Notes under the pieces: generated by a model
Told to the model about the DNA's origin: nothing
What the model saw: the letters and a program-made list of their open reading frames with translations, nothing else
The model's database searches: none
Part shown: piece by piece, positions 36,186-44,303 of the stretch
Layout: every line of letters starts with the position of its first letter
Position numbering within the stretch: the first letter of the stretch is position 1
Program-made: the position numbers and the translations under genes
Source of the DNA: Acidobacteriota bacterium
GTDB lineage: Bacteria; Acidobacteriota; Terriglobia; Terriglobales; Acidobacteriaceae
Direction of reading: 5' to 3'
Assembly (NCBI GenBank): GCA_003225055.1
Contig: QIAU01000143.1
Coordinates: 76,577-129,511, forward strand
Length of the DNA stretch: 52,935 bases

Positions 36186-36559
36186 AAGGTCCTTTTATCA
36201 ACCAGAAAATTCTCGATCTTCTCGTTCAAACGAACGAAGTCGATGGGTTTGGTGTCATAGTCATCACAGCCGGCAGCAAATGCCATTTCACGATCCGTCA
36301 GCAGGGCGTGGGCGGTTAGCGCGATGACCGGGATATGGCGCGTACTCGGGTTCGCCTTTAATCTGCGGGTTACTTCGCAACCATCGATTAAGGGAAGACT
36401 GATATCCATCAGAATCAGATCAGGCATTTGCGAACATGCCAGCGAGAGTCCCTGCTCCCCATCGTGAGCGATTGTGACGGAGTACCCTTTCCGCTCGAGT
36501 CGTCGGGAAAGCATGTCCCGGTTCATTTCGTTGTCTTCGACCAGTAGAATTCTCGCCAT
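36182..36559 (-). CDS. Stand-alone receiver (single-domain response regulator)
   Basis: A 125-residue receiver domain with all key residues: acidic pair VEDN at 7-10, phosphoacceptor Asp52 in LMDISLP, the Thr switch in VIALTAHA and Lys in YDTKPID. It has no output domain, so it probably carries phosphate between the upstream hybrid kinase and another protein, or acts by binding. It starts 2 bp after the kinase stop and overlaps the next gene by 4 bp. Its N-terminus is nearly the same as that of the following REC-PAS-GGDEF-EAL protein (DNEMNRDML in both), including a 27-nt identical stretch, which points to tandem duplication. Confidence 0.93.
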   Translation of the reverse strand: MARILLVEDNEMNRDMLSRRLERKGYSVTIAHDGEQGLSLACSQMPDLILMDISLPLIDGCEVTRRLKANPSTRHIPVIALTAHALLTDREMAFAAGCDDYDTKPIDFVRLNEKIENFLVDKRTL

Positions 36560-36561
36560 GG

Positions 36562-38613
36562 TTAACGTCTCCGGACGATTTCAGCTCCGATTGGCCCCAC
36601 ATGCTTGCCATCGGGCGACATGGATACGGGTATCCTGACAGTCTGGGGGGCTGACGAGTGCATATTGCGGTGTTTTTCTACGAGCGCGGCAAGCCGTTCG
36701 CGATCAACCGGCTTGACCAGGTAGTGGGAGGCTCCCAGTTCAAGGCCCAGCCCCTGATTGTCCACAATTGTCACCATAATGACCGGAATTTCCGACAGCT
36801 CCGGCTCCGCTTTGAGCTGGTTCAGAACCGACCAACCGTCGCGGTCTGGCATGACAACGTCCAATGTGATGATCCCTGGATGGACCTGCCTGGCAAGCCG
36901 CAGGCCTTCCTCCCCACTCCCGGCAGCGAAGACATTGAAATCCAACTTAGTGAGAAAGCGCGACATCAGGTCGCGAACCGCGGCATCGTCGTCGATCACC
37001 AAGATCGTGTCCCGATCAGTTTTGACAGCGCCAGCCGGGCTCGGAACTTCACTGGTTCCCTCGGCCGGCGCAGAATCGGGCGTCTCGATCCGGACTTGTG
37101 CCGGAAGGTCAACCCTGAAAGTCGCCCCCTGGCCAGGCTCGCTCTGAACGGCGATGCGACCTTTCATCAACTGGACAAATCTGTAACTGATGGCCAGCCC
37201 CAACCCCGTGCCTCCATATTTGCGGGAGATTGAGGTGTCCGCCTGGGCGAATTCCTTGAAGAGGTTTTCCTTCTGTTTAGCGCCAATTCCAATGCCAGTG
37301 TCAACGACCTCGAAGCGAATCCAGTCCCGGCCGTCTTCCAATCTTCGGTCTACATCCACGGAGATCGAGCCGTGATCGGTAAACTTGCACGCGTTGCTGA
37401 GCAAATTAAACAGGATCTGACGGACTTTTGTGATATCAGCGCGCATCATGCCGACCTGGTCAGCTAGGCGCACATGCAAGGTGTTCCTGTTTTTCTCAAC
37501 GGCAGGCTGCAGCGTAGCGACGATTTCCTCGATCATCCCCGTTACGTCGAATGTCTCCAGATGGAGAGTCATCTTTCCTGCCTCAATTTTGGAAAGGTCA
37601 AGCACGTCGTTGATCAGGGAAAGTAAGTGTTTACCGGCGGCTTGAATCTTCTGAAGGTCCTGGATATTGCCCGAGTTCTCCGAACCGCGCGCCTCTTCCT
37701 CGAGCATTTCGCTATATCCAATGATGGCGTTGAGCGGTGTGCGCAATTCGTGGCTCATGTTGGCAAGAAACGTGCTCTTGGCGCGGCTCGCCTCCTCGGC
37801 GACGTGCTTGGCTTTGAGCAGCTCTTCCTGCGCCTGCCGGCGCTGGGTAATCTCCTCCTCCAACTCCTGCGTCCTGGTTTGCAGTTCCTCATTGGCCCCT
37901 CGCAACGCAGTGTCGCGTTGCTGGATGTCGGATAGCATGGCGTTGAATCCATCCATGAGGCTGCCGATTTCGTCGGAGTAGGATTTAACGGCTCTCACTT
38001 CATAGTTCTTGTTGGCGGAAACCATTTTCATGGTGTCCTCCAGGTGCATGATGGGTCCGGAAATCAGCTTTTGAAGTTTGGAAGACACGAGGAACGCGAG
38101 AAAGGCTGACATCAGGGCGAAGACGAAACAGATTTTGGCGTAGCGCTGGGCGCGCATGCTCCATTGCCGCATGTCCGACATTAAAAACAGCGTTCCCACG
38201 CGATCGCCATTGAGAGTTACGTCGTGACATACTTCCAGGTATTGTCCTTGGAAACGGTAGCTTTTCTTCTGCGAACAGGTTGGCTGAAGCTCCGGCAGAG
38301 TCTCTTCCCCACGAAAATAGTGGGCGAACATTTTTCCATTGGGGCCATATAAGACGGCCCCAACAATGTCCCCTTTGGCCGTAAGCGCGGACAGAGTCGC
38401 TGTGGCCGCGGTCTGATCCCTAAACGCCATAGCGGCTGCGCTGTTGTACCCAATGATCTCGGCCTGGGTGGATAGATCTTGCGTGAGCAAACTGCGAAAA
38501 GAGATAAGGTCGTAAATGAGGAAGCTGGCCCAGGAAAGGAGCAGTGCGATGCTGCTGGTCAGCATCGTCATCAGAATAAGTTTGCGCTTGATGGAAAGAT
38601 TTAGGAGATTCAT
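36562..38613 (-). CDS. Hybrid histidine kinase with YfiN-like (CHASE8) periplasmic sensor
   Basis: A 683-residue kinase. Two membrane segments (LILMTMLTSSIALLLSWASF and ICFVFALMSAFLAFLV) flank a small periplasmic domain resembling that of YfiN: AEIIGYNSAAAMAFRD, then GAVLYGPNGKMFAHY. After HAMP and a coiled coil (ALRGANEELQTRTQELEEE) come the phosphoacceptor helix (MSHELRTPLNAI), a complete ATPase domain (NLLSNACKF, DTGIGI, GTGLGLAIS) and a C-terminal receiver (TLDVVMPDRDG). YfiN itself ends in a diguanylate cyclase; here the output is a kinase. It overlaps the YfiR gene by 4 bp (ATGA). I infer that YfiR restrains this kinase through its periplasmic domain. Confidence 0.9.
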   Translation of the reverse strand: MNLLNLSIKRKLILMTMLTSSIALLLSWASFLIYDLISFRSLLTQDLSTQAEIIGYNSAAAMAFRDQTAATATLSALTAKGDIVGAVLYGPNGKMFAHYFRGEETLPELQPTCSQKKSYRFQGQYLEVCHDVTLNGDRVGTLFLMSDMRQWSMRAQRYAKICFVFALMSAFLAFLVSSKLQKLISGPIMHLEDTMKMVSANKNYEVRAVKSYSDEIGSLMDGFNAMLSDIQQRDTALRGANEELQTRTQELEEEITQRRQAQEELLKAKHVAEEASRAKSTFLANMSHELRTPLNAIIGYSEMLEEEARGSENSGNIQDLQKIQAAGKHLLSLINDVLDLSKIEAGKMTLHLETFDVTGMIEEIVATLQPAVEKNRNTLHVRLADQVGMMRADITKVRQILFNLLSNACKFTDHGSISVDVDRRLEDGRDWIRFEVVDTGIGIGAKQKENLFKEFAQADTSISRKYGGTGLGLAISYRFVQLMKGRIAVQSEPGQGATFRVDLPAQVRIETPDSAPAEGTSEVPSPAGAVKTDRDTILVIDDDAAVRDLMSRFLTKLDFNVFAAGSGEEGLRLARQVHPGIITLDVVMPDRDGWSVLNQLKAEPELSEIPVIMVTIVDNQGLGLELGASHYLVKPVDRERLAALVEKHRNMHSSAPQTVRIPVSMSPDGKHVGPIGAEIVRRR

Positions 38614-39206
38614 TCCGCTTTCCTTCCGTCAGCCGGTGCTTGCGGAACGATTCTGGCCAGGGCGAGTAGCCGGGAACTTATATTGAGGTCAGCTTCTTTC
38701 GCAGCCTCTACATTCACCTCGAAACGAACCCGGTTGTCTTCCAGGATCAGATTGATCATCCCGCCGTTCTTGGCGAAACCGGGTGTTTCCCCGATCGTGA
38801 GGACGGGGATGCCCTTCACAATCTGGATTGCCTCGGCCAGGCGGGGCATTTCTGAGGAGCTGATGAACAGGATCTGATACTCTTTGAGTTCGGCAACTGA
38901 TTTCAGGAGTTCAGGAACTGATTTGAGCCGTTTGATGAGGAAAGGCCGTCCATTTACTTTTTTGCCTTGCAGTACTCGATCGAGAGTGGTTCCGAAGTGG
39001 TCCTGTCCCAAAATGGCGATCACGATAGGCGAGTCGGGCTGAGGGAAGGTCGCAGCGGGCCACTGTACCAGGTTCGCAAAATTGTAGATAAAGCCGGCTT
39101 TGATCAGGTATTCCGACGAGGCAGACGTGTCCTGAGAGCGCGCATCAGGTGCCGCGCTTGCCGTCAGCATCGCCAGTATCGCGACCATTGATCGTAGGCG
39201 TCTCAT
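38610..39206 (-). CDS. YfiR-family periplasmic protein (DUF4154)
   Basis: About 198 residues from the ATG at 39206, which gives a clean signal peptide (RSMVAILAMLTASAAPDARSQ). The frame is open to a TTG at 39230, a possible alternative start. Family features are YLIKAGFIYNFANLVQWP, the IAILGQDHFG segment, ILFISSSEM, LTIGETPGFAKNGGMI and the closing FEVNVEAAKEADLNISSRLL. YfiR proteins are periplasmic repressors of the YfiN diguanylate cyclase, where they are tuned by an outer-membrane partner. Here the neighbours are a TonB-dependent receptor upstream (about 40 bp) and a YfiN-like-sensor kinase downstream (4-bp overlap), so the partners differ from the classical system. Confidence 0.9.
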   Translation of the reverse strand: MRRLRSMVAILAMLTASAAPDARSQDTSASSEYLIKAGFIYNFANLVQWPAATFPQPDSPIVIAILGQDHFGTTLDRVLQGKKVNGRPFLIKRLKSVPELLKSVAELKEYQILFISSSEMPRLAEAIQIVKGIPVLTIGETPGFAKNGGMINLILEDNRVRFEVNVEAAKEADLNISSRLLALARIVPQAPADGRKAE

Positions 39207-39246
39207 CGTTAGGGAGTGGTCCTTATTCAACCTCGAAACAACCGGC

Positions 39247-41301
39247 TTACTCTGGGCGCCAAGTAATACTTCCGTAGACCGTTCGTCCTACTTTGGTGGG
39301 AGAGGTATTGATGAAATCTGGAACAAACTCCAGGTGCTGCTTGTTGAGCAGATTCTGGCTGCCTATGGAGAGCTCAATTCTTGACGGCAATTTGTAGCTG
39401 AAGTGAGTATCCACAGAGTAGTAGCTGGGTATGTTGAGCCCGGGCAACTGCTCCACATAGCGAACGATCAGGTCATGCTCCAATCTGCGGAACACGTCCA
39501 GCGAAGATCTCACATAGAACTGATGACGCGGGCTTGACGGGCCGGGATTATCCGCCGTCGGGTCCAGGCTGGTCGCATCTTTGCGCAGGTTCATTTCGAG
39601 ATAGGTATAGGAGCCCGCGAGCTTCCATTTGGGAACGAGCCGCCAGTCGGCAAACAGTTCAGCGCCGTAGGTCCCGCCATGCATTTTGTTTCCAGCGACA
39701 AAGGGCGCCACCAAATGCATCGGGGCTGGATTCATCTCCAGGAACGGCGTTCCCGGCTCGGCGGTCCGGAGATGGGTGTAGTAGTTGTAGAAGGTGGCGA
39801 TATCGGCTGAAAGATTGCTGGTCACCTGTACGCGATAACCGGCTTCATACGCCAGCAGATCCTCCGATTTGAACTGGTTGCTCCCGAACACCGCAGCCTC
39901 CGCCGGCAACGGGGTGGGATTGCCCGGACCGCCTGGCGGTATGACAGCTGAAATCAGCTGCAGACCTCGCTCGGTTAAGGCAGGGGTTCTGACCGCACGC
40001 GAAACCGCGGTCCAGACCGACTGGTTGGGCGTGATGTTCCAGAGGATGCGGGCGTTGGGTTGGACTTCAAAACCTGTGAAGTCGTTGTGCTCCAGCTTGG
40101 AACCGATCGTGAGCTGAAGCCGTTTGTCAAAGAGGCTGATCTCATCCTGGCCAAATCCACTGACCTGGTTCAATCTGTTATGGTCCGGCAGCAGGGAGAC
40201 CACGAAGCTGGAATTGTTACGGTCGGCGCTGGAGCGGTAGCCAATGCCCCAGATGAATTGCTGCCATTCACTCACGTGAATTGTGTGCTGGAAGTCTATG
40301 TCAAAGATATTTTGATGGTCTGTAAATAGTGAGTTCTCGGAAATGTTGGTATTGTCGAAGTACATCTGCAACGAAGTTGAAGAAAGTCCGAAGGTGTGAG
40401 TCCAGCGACCCAGGACGTTGCCTCCGCTAATGCTGCCTCGATTGGGGAATGTGCTGGTGTAAGGGGCATCGAGGGAAGGAACAGTCAGAGTTTCTCCGTA
40501 GCGGCTGCGATAAAGGTCCCCTTGAAACGTGAGCGAGTCGGGGCCATCTGGGGTCCAGTCTCCGCGAAATCCACCGCGTAAGGCATTCCAATTGTCATCC
40601 GCAGGCCTTCCCAACGGGTCGTTGGATGCGGCGACAGTGAAGTACTTGGCATAGGCCCGGTAGGCGGTAGCTTTGTTTAGCCTGCCACCGTAGCGGAGAC
40701 TGCTGAATCCTTGCATTTCGGTTCCGCCGCCCGCAGCCACGAGCGCAGACGGGGTGGCCTTGGCGGACTTGGTGATGATGTTAATGACGCCGTTGACGGC
40801 ATTGGCGCCCCACAGCGTCGCCCCCGGACCACGGATCACTTCGATCCGGTCAATGTCCTCGAGCATCACGTCCTGTGCATCCCAGTAGACTCCAGAGAAC
40901 AAAGGTGTGTAGACGCTGCGTCCGTCAATCAGCACCAGAAGCTTGTTGGCGAAGCGTCCGTTGAAGCCGCGAGAGCTGATGGCCCACTTGTTCTCGTCGA
41001 TGCGCGCAACCTGTACGCCAGGAACCAGCCGCAGGGCTTCGGGAATGCTGGTGGCGCCCGAGCGGCGGATGTCCTCTTGCGTTATGACGAAAATGGCCGC
41101 GGCGGCGTCTGCCACCTTTTGCGTGCGCTTGGACACCGATGTGACTTGCATGTTCATCAGGTCTTCCACGCTCATGGTCGTGACATCGATTGCATTCTGC
41201 GCCGGCGCACTGGCGACAAACAGCAGTGCCACCATGGCGAGCGCAACGGCTCGCCGGACCTGCCTGGCCGAGCCGGTTTTGGTGTGGTTATTGGTCAGCA
41301 T
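39247..41301 (-). CDS. TonB-dependent receptor, classical short form
   Basis: A 684-residue receptor with AAGGA nine bases before the ATG and a signal peptide (VALAMVALLFVASAPAQ). It lacks the carboxypeptidase-regulatory domain of the 1340-5179 receptor. The plug is typical: VFVITQEDIRRSGATSIPE, then LRLVPGVQVARID, LVLIDGRSVYTPLFSG, IEVIRGPGATLWGANAVNG and VINIITKSA. The barrel ends near ELSIGSQNLLNKQHLEF and GSITWRPE. The features fit siderophore/vitamin-type receptors. It is first of the tight signalling cluster, directly ahead of the YfiR gene, suggesting a role as outer-membrane input rather than only as an importer. Confidence 0.93.
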   Translation of the reverse strand: MLTNNHTKTGSARQVRRAVALAMVALLFVASAPAQNAIDVTTMSVEDLMNMQVTSVSKRTQKVADAAAAIFVITQEDIRRSGATSIPEALRLVPGVQVARIDENKWAISSRGFNGRFANKLLVLIDGRSVYTPLFSGVYWDAQDVMLEDIDRIEVIRGPGATLWGANAVNGVINIITKSAKATPSALVAAGGGTEMQGFSSLRYGGRLNKATAYRAYAKYFTVAASNDPLGRPADDNWNALRGGFRGDWTPDGPDSLTFQGDLYRSRYGETLTVPSLDAPYTSTFPNRGSISGGNVLGRWTHTFGLSSTSLQMYFDNTNISENSLFTDHQNIFDIDFQHTIHVSEWQQFIWGIGYRSSADRNNSSFVVSLLPDHNRLNQVSGFGQDEISLFDKRLQLTIGSKLEHNDFTGFEVQPNARILWNITPNQSVWTAVSRAVRTPALTERGLQLISAVIPPGGPGNPTPLPAEAAVFGSNQFKSEDLLAYEAGYRVQVTSNLSADIATFYNYYTHLRTAEPGTPFLEMNPAPMHLVAPFVAGNKMHGGTYGAELFADWRLVPKWKLAGSYTYLEMNLRKDATSLDPTADNPGPSSPRHQFYVRSSLDVFRRLEHDLIVRYVEQLPGLNIPSYYSVDTHFSYKLPSRIELSIGSQNLLNKQHLEFVPDFINTSPTKVGRTVYGSITWRPE

Positions 41302-41430
41302 ATCTATGTTCCTTCGCGAAGGGATGAAAATGTTGGTGCCTCAACTCCACAGAACCTTTTATCTTTTTATCTTTTCGTTCAATTCGCTTTCGCATTTGAC
41401 GTCATCCGGCTGGAGTTCACGGGCTTTCGT

Positions 41431-42231
41431 TCACAAGGGTTTCTGCCCAGCTACCGTAAAAACGTTGGAGTAAGTAAGGGTGTCAGGCCGCCGCAGATAC
41501 TCAAGGAACCTCTGCGCTTGCTGCTTGGCCGCCCGCTCGTCCCCCAGGGTTTGAGAGATCATGGGAATCGCAATTTCCAGCTTCAATTCCCAGCGTTTCA
41601 GAATTGTGGGATCGATTTCTCCGACGATGAGGTGGTAACACTCAGCTTGGACCTCGATGTTGTTCAGGCCCGCCTTTTGCGCCAGCGAGAAGAGCTTGCG
41701 ACCAACAAAAGGATCGAAACCGGTTTTCGCCAAACCCGCCACCACCTTCTCGACCGTGCGTTGCACCGCAGGGTCTTCGGGATAGTTCCACAGCAGCTGT
41801 CCATCGAGGTCTTGAAAAAGAACCGTACCCCCGGGCCGGCAGACTCGAACCATTTCGGCGGCGGCCCGTTCTTTGTCGTGCAGGTATTCGAACAACATGC
41901 GGGCGTAAACCAGGTCGAAGCTGTCCGACGGGAACTGCATTGCATGTGCATCCCCGCGGACGAACTTCAGAGGGACGTTGGCGCCGTGTTTGTGGGCTGC
42001 ATCCTTTACACGCTCCGCGCTGATATCGATTCCGGTTCCTCTAATCGACGGATCTATCGCGCACAATTGCCGCAAAATCACTCCCGGCCCACACCCGACC
42101 GACAGAACCTCCGCCCGAGGTTTGAGACGACAGGCTAAGTATTTGCCAACCCAAGCCTCGGGATCGACCTTCAGCTCGAGGCGCATGGCCTCGCGCGGGT
42201 CCTCCATGATGTAGGCGACGGCTGTATTCAT
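41431..42231 (-). CDS. Class I SAM-dependent methyltransferase
   Basis: A 266-residue methyltransferase. Motif I is VLSVGCGPG (about residues 41-49), followed by the acidic ribose-binding GTGIDISAERV. Next come GDAHAMQFPSDSFDLVYARM and the CRPGGTVLFQDLD strand, which together define the UbiE/UbiG-like Methyltransf_11 type. The C-terminal half (TILKRWELKLEIAIPMI) is presumably substrate-specific. It overlaps the upstream gene by 4 bp (ATGA), so the two are coupled. A 130-bp gap separates it from the TonB-dependent receptor, where a second promoter could lie. The substrate is unknown. Confidence 0.88.
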   Translation of the reverse strand: MNTAVAYIMEDPREAMRLELKVDPEAWVGKYLACRLKPRAEVLSVGCGPGVILRQLCAIDPSIRGTGIDISAERVKDAAHKHGANVPLKFVRGDAHAMQFPSDSFDLVYARMLFEYLHDKERAAAEMVRVCRPGGTVLFQDLDGQLLWNYPEDPAVQRTVEKVVAGLAKTGFDPFVGRKLFSLAQKAGLNNIEVQAECYHLIVGEIDPTILKRWELKLEIAIPMISQTLGDERAAKQQAQRFLEYLRRPDTLTYSNVFTVAGQKPL

Positions 42232-43349
42232 CGCGACTCCGAGGCGGCACGGCTGCGTTTCATTTTCTGTTTTTCGGCGCGGGCCAAAAGTCTTGAGTAG
42301 AAGCCATTGACGTGCTGATAGAAGCCTTGATGTCCAGCCTGGAGCCAGATGCCCTGACAGTAGTGGCGCAGAAATTCCGCACCTAACTTCAGCAGGACGT
42401 CAGTCGCCATTTCATCGGCGATCAGCGGAATTTCATTGAGCTCAAAATCGCGATACGCAGCGGCCGATGCGCTCAGAAGGCAAGCCACCGTGTCGGGAAC
42501 TTCCGAAACAGGAAGCGTCGGATGAAGCAGCAAATCACAGCGATTCTCGAGGAAACTGAAATTGATTCCTAAAGGACCACGGAATGCAATAGCTGCCCCG
42601 ACTGGTTCGCTCCTCGTTCCTTTGAAGGCCAGCCATACCGAGCGGGTGCGGCGCAGACCGACCGAGCGGTATATATCGTTAACGGTACGAAGCTCAACGT
42701 CTCCCAGCAGGTCCTCGCCAGCAATGTAGACACTCCCCCGCGTCGCCGACGCTATGGCTGAAAGAGCCTGTTTGTGAGCTGGATCGTAAGGAACGGCGTG
42801 GATTTTGCTGTCCACGGACAGGTTCAAACCCTTGGGCAATGCGAAAAAGCTATGGCGCTGTACCGAGCACAGAGATTCCCCAATGGTCTGGACCATGGAT
42901 CCGAAGACCCGTGCTGGGAAGCGGTTCTCCGGCCTAAACCAATTCTGAGCGTCATCAACTCCGCGCAGCATTCTTGCCGCCGCCGCCGCCAGCATCACCG
43001 CGCGTGACGCAAAGGGGTTGTTGTCGCTAACCAGATGTTGTGGCATCCAGCCGTGGGGCGCGGCTCGCCACACGGCCAATGAGGCCATGCCTCGTCTTTC
43101 GTCACCCGCGGTCAGAATGTACAGCAAAGACTCCCCGGCGCGGAGCATCTTTCGCCAGTTGTCCCTCACCAGTCCGAGATGCGGACGGAGGCGGGCGGCT
43201 TTGTCGGGATAAAGGAAGCCGGTTCGCTCATAGAGCGCAAAAATCTGTTCGACCGACAGGGCGTTGACCTCGACTCCATATGTCGCATACAGGCTGGACA
43301 GCTCTGGCACACTGCTCAAGGTCTGTCGTTCCTGCGCGTGTGACGACAT
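42228..43349 (-). CDS. Protein of unknown function, possibly acyltransferase-like
   Basis: A 373-residue cytoplasmic protein with GGAGG seven bases before the ATG. I do not recognise the family with certainty. Visible features: no signal peptide or membrane segment, a two-halved organisation (LLYILTAGDERRGMASLAVW in the first, VWLAFKGTRSEPVGAAIAF in the second) reminiscent of the core strands of tandem GNAT-type folds, and a basic C-terminus (EKQKMKRSRAA). It is the first gene of the leftward series and is translationally coupled to the methyltransferase. A stem-loop lies in its 5' leader. An acyl-transfer role is only a structural impression. Confidence 0.6.
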   Translation of the reverse strand: MSSHAQERQTLSSVPELSSLYATYGVEVNALSVEQIFALYERTGFLYPDKAARLRPHLGLVRDNWRKMLRAGESLLYILTAGDERRGMASLAVWRAAPHGWMPQHLVSDNNPFASRAVMLAAAAARMLRGVDDAQNWFRPENRFPARVFGSMVQTIGESLCSVQRHSFFALPKGLNLSVDSKIHAVPYDPAHKQALSAIASATRGSVYIAGEDLLGDVELRTVNDIYRSVGLRRTRSVWLAFKGTRSEPVGAAIAFRGPLGINFSFLENRCDLLLHPTLPVSEVPDTVACLLSASAAAYRDFELNEIPLIADEMATDVLLKLGAEFLRHYCQGIWLQAGHQGFYQHVNGFYSRLLARAEKQKMKRSRAASESR

Positions 43350-43361
43350 CTTGCCCTCCAG

Positions 43362-43390
43362 GCATATCTCTCCCCAGGGAAGAGATATGC
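43362..43390. promoter_or_regulatory. Inverted repeat in the 5' leader of the signalling cluster
   Basis: Perfect 10-bp arms (GCATATCTCT and AGAGATATGC) flank nine bases; CCC and GGG extend the pairing inward after a one-base bulge. It lies 13 bp upstream of the start codon of the 42228-43349 gene, just before its GGAGG ribosome-binding site. It could be a regulator operator overlapping the leader or an mRNA hairpin controlling translation. I cannot tell which. Confidence 0.55.
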
Positions 43391-43785
43391 GTGTTCTTAC
43401 TGATGGGGGAGAGTCGGACGCCTTACCGGCACGGGAGGGTCAGGAACGTGAGCAGGCGGCTCGAGTCCAAAAACGGGACCGGTACCATGTTGGCAAAGAG
43501 AAGCTTGCCAGACAAGTTACGAACGTAAGTGGATTGCCGCAGGGGAAAGAAGTCAAGTGACTGATATCAGGGGATTAGCGTTCTTGTCATCTCGTTAAGG
43601 GTCATGATTCGGTGTGCTGATCTGGCGATAGTTTGGCGATAGCCTCAGGATAGTACCAGCGTTGGTTTGGAAGGACGCTTGCTTGGCAGCCAATCCCTTT
43701 ATGCTGCCGACATCATCCCGAAATTGTCCGGGCTGTGCTGGAATAACGGCGCCGGCATCACGATGCATCAAACAGAGGGCACGCC
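43391..43785. other. Intergenic stretch between divergent genes
   Basis: About 395 bp with no recognisable gene. It must hold the promoter of the leftward series and that of the rightward PPC-domain gene. A short direct repeat (TGGCGATAG, two bases, TGGCGATAG) lies near 43624-43644. No convincing -35/-10 pair was found. Confidence 0.4.
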
Positions 43786-44212
43786 ATGAAAAGCAAAAAA
43801 ATCCAGCAGGACAGCGGAGGAAAAACGTTCGTATTGGTTTTCTCCCCGGGCGACCAGGTCCCGTCGCAGTTGGTCGAGTTCGCGCGCCAGCAGCGCCTCG
43901 ATGCCAGCCGCTTCACCGGCATCGGTGGTTTCACTCAGGTCACGTTGGGCTACTTCGAACTCGGCAGAAAAGACTACAAGCGCATCGAAGTCAATGAGCA
44001 GGTAGAAGTACTAATCTCTCATGGGCAACGTTGCGATCAGCGAAAACCAGGGCGGGTCGCCGAAGGTTCATGCCCACGTGATCATCGCTAAATCGGATGG
44101 CACAACCCTTGGTGGGCATCTGCTGCAGGCCAAAGTACGGCCAACCCTGGAGATCATGCTCATCGAATCGCCCAAGCACCTGGAACGCTACAGCGATCCT
44201 CAAACGGGCTAG
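43786..44212 (+). pseudogene. PPC/DUF296-domain protein with one frameshift
   Basis: The first frame encodes FVLVFSPGDQVPSQLVEFA and RFTGIGGFTQVTLGYFELG, typical of the plant-and-prokaryote conserved (DUF296) domain. At 44014 one extra A shifts the frame. After it the domain continues as LMGNVAISENQGGSPKVHAH, then VIIAKSDGTTLGGHLLQA and TLEIMLIESPKHLERY. Without that base the protein would be about 142 residues, a normal length. Such proteins are small trimers sometimes with DNA-binding partners; function is unclear. The gene is otherwise intact. Confidence 0.75.
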
Positions 44213-44303
44213 CACTGCTGAGAATAGAATGACATGACAGGGAACGGGCACGCGATTCGATGAGCGCAACGGCGTCGTACCGAGTCCTGCGATAGGTCCG
44301 GGG

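Noticed and set aside
40711-42138. A 475-codon open frame on the + strand
   Set aside because: It lies antisense to the TonB-dependent receptor and methyltransferase, both with strong family motifs and ribosome-binding sites. Its translation has no recognisable domain and crosses the intergenic gap.
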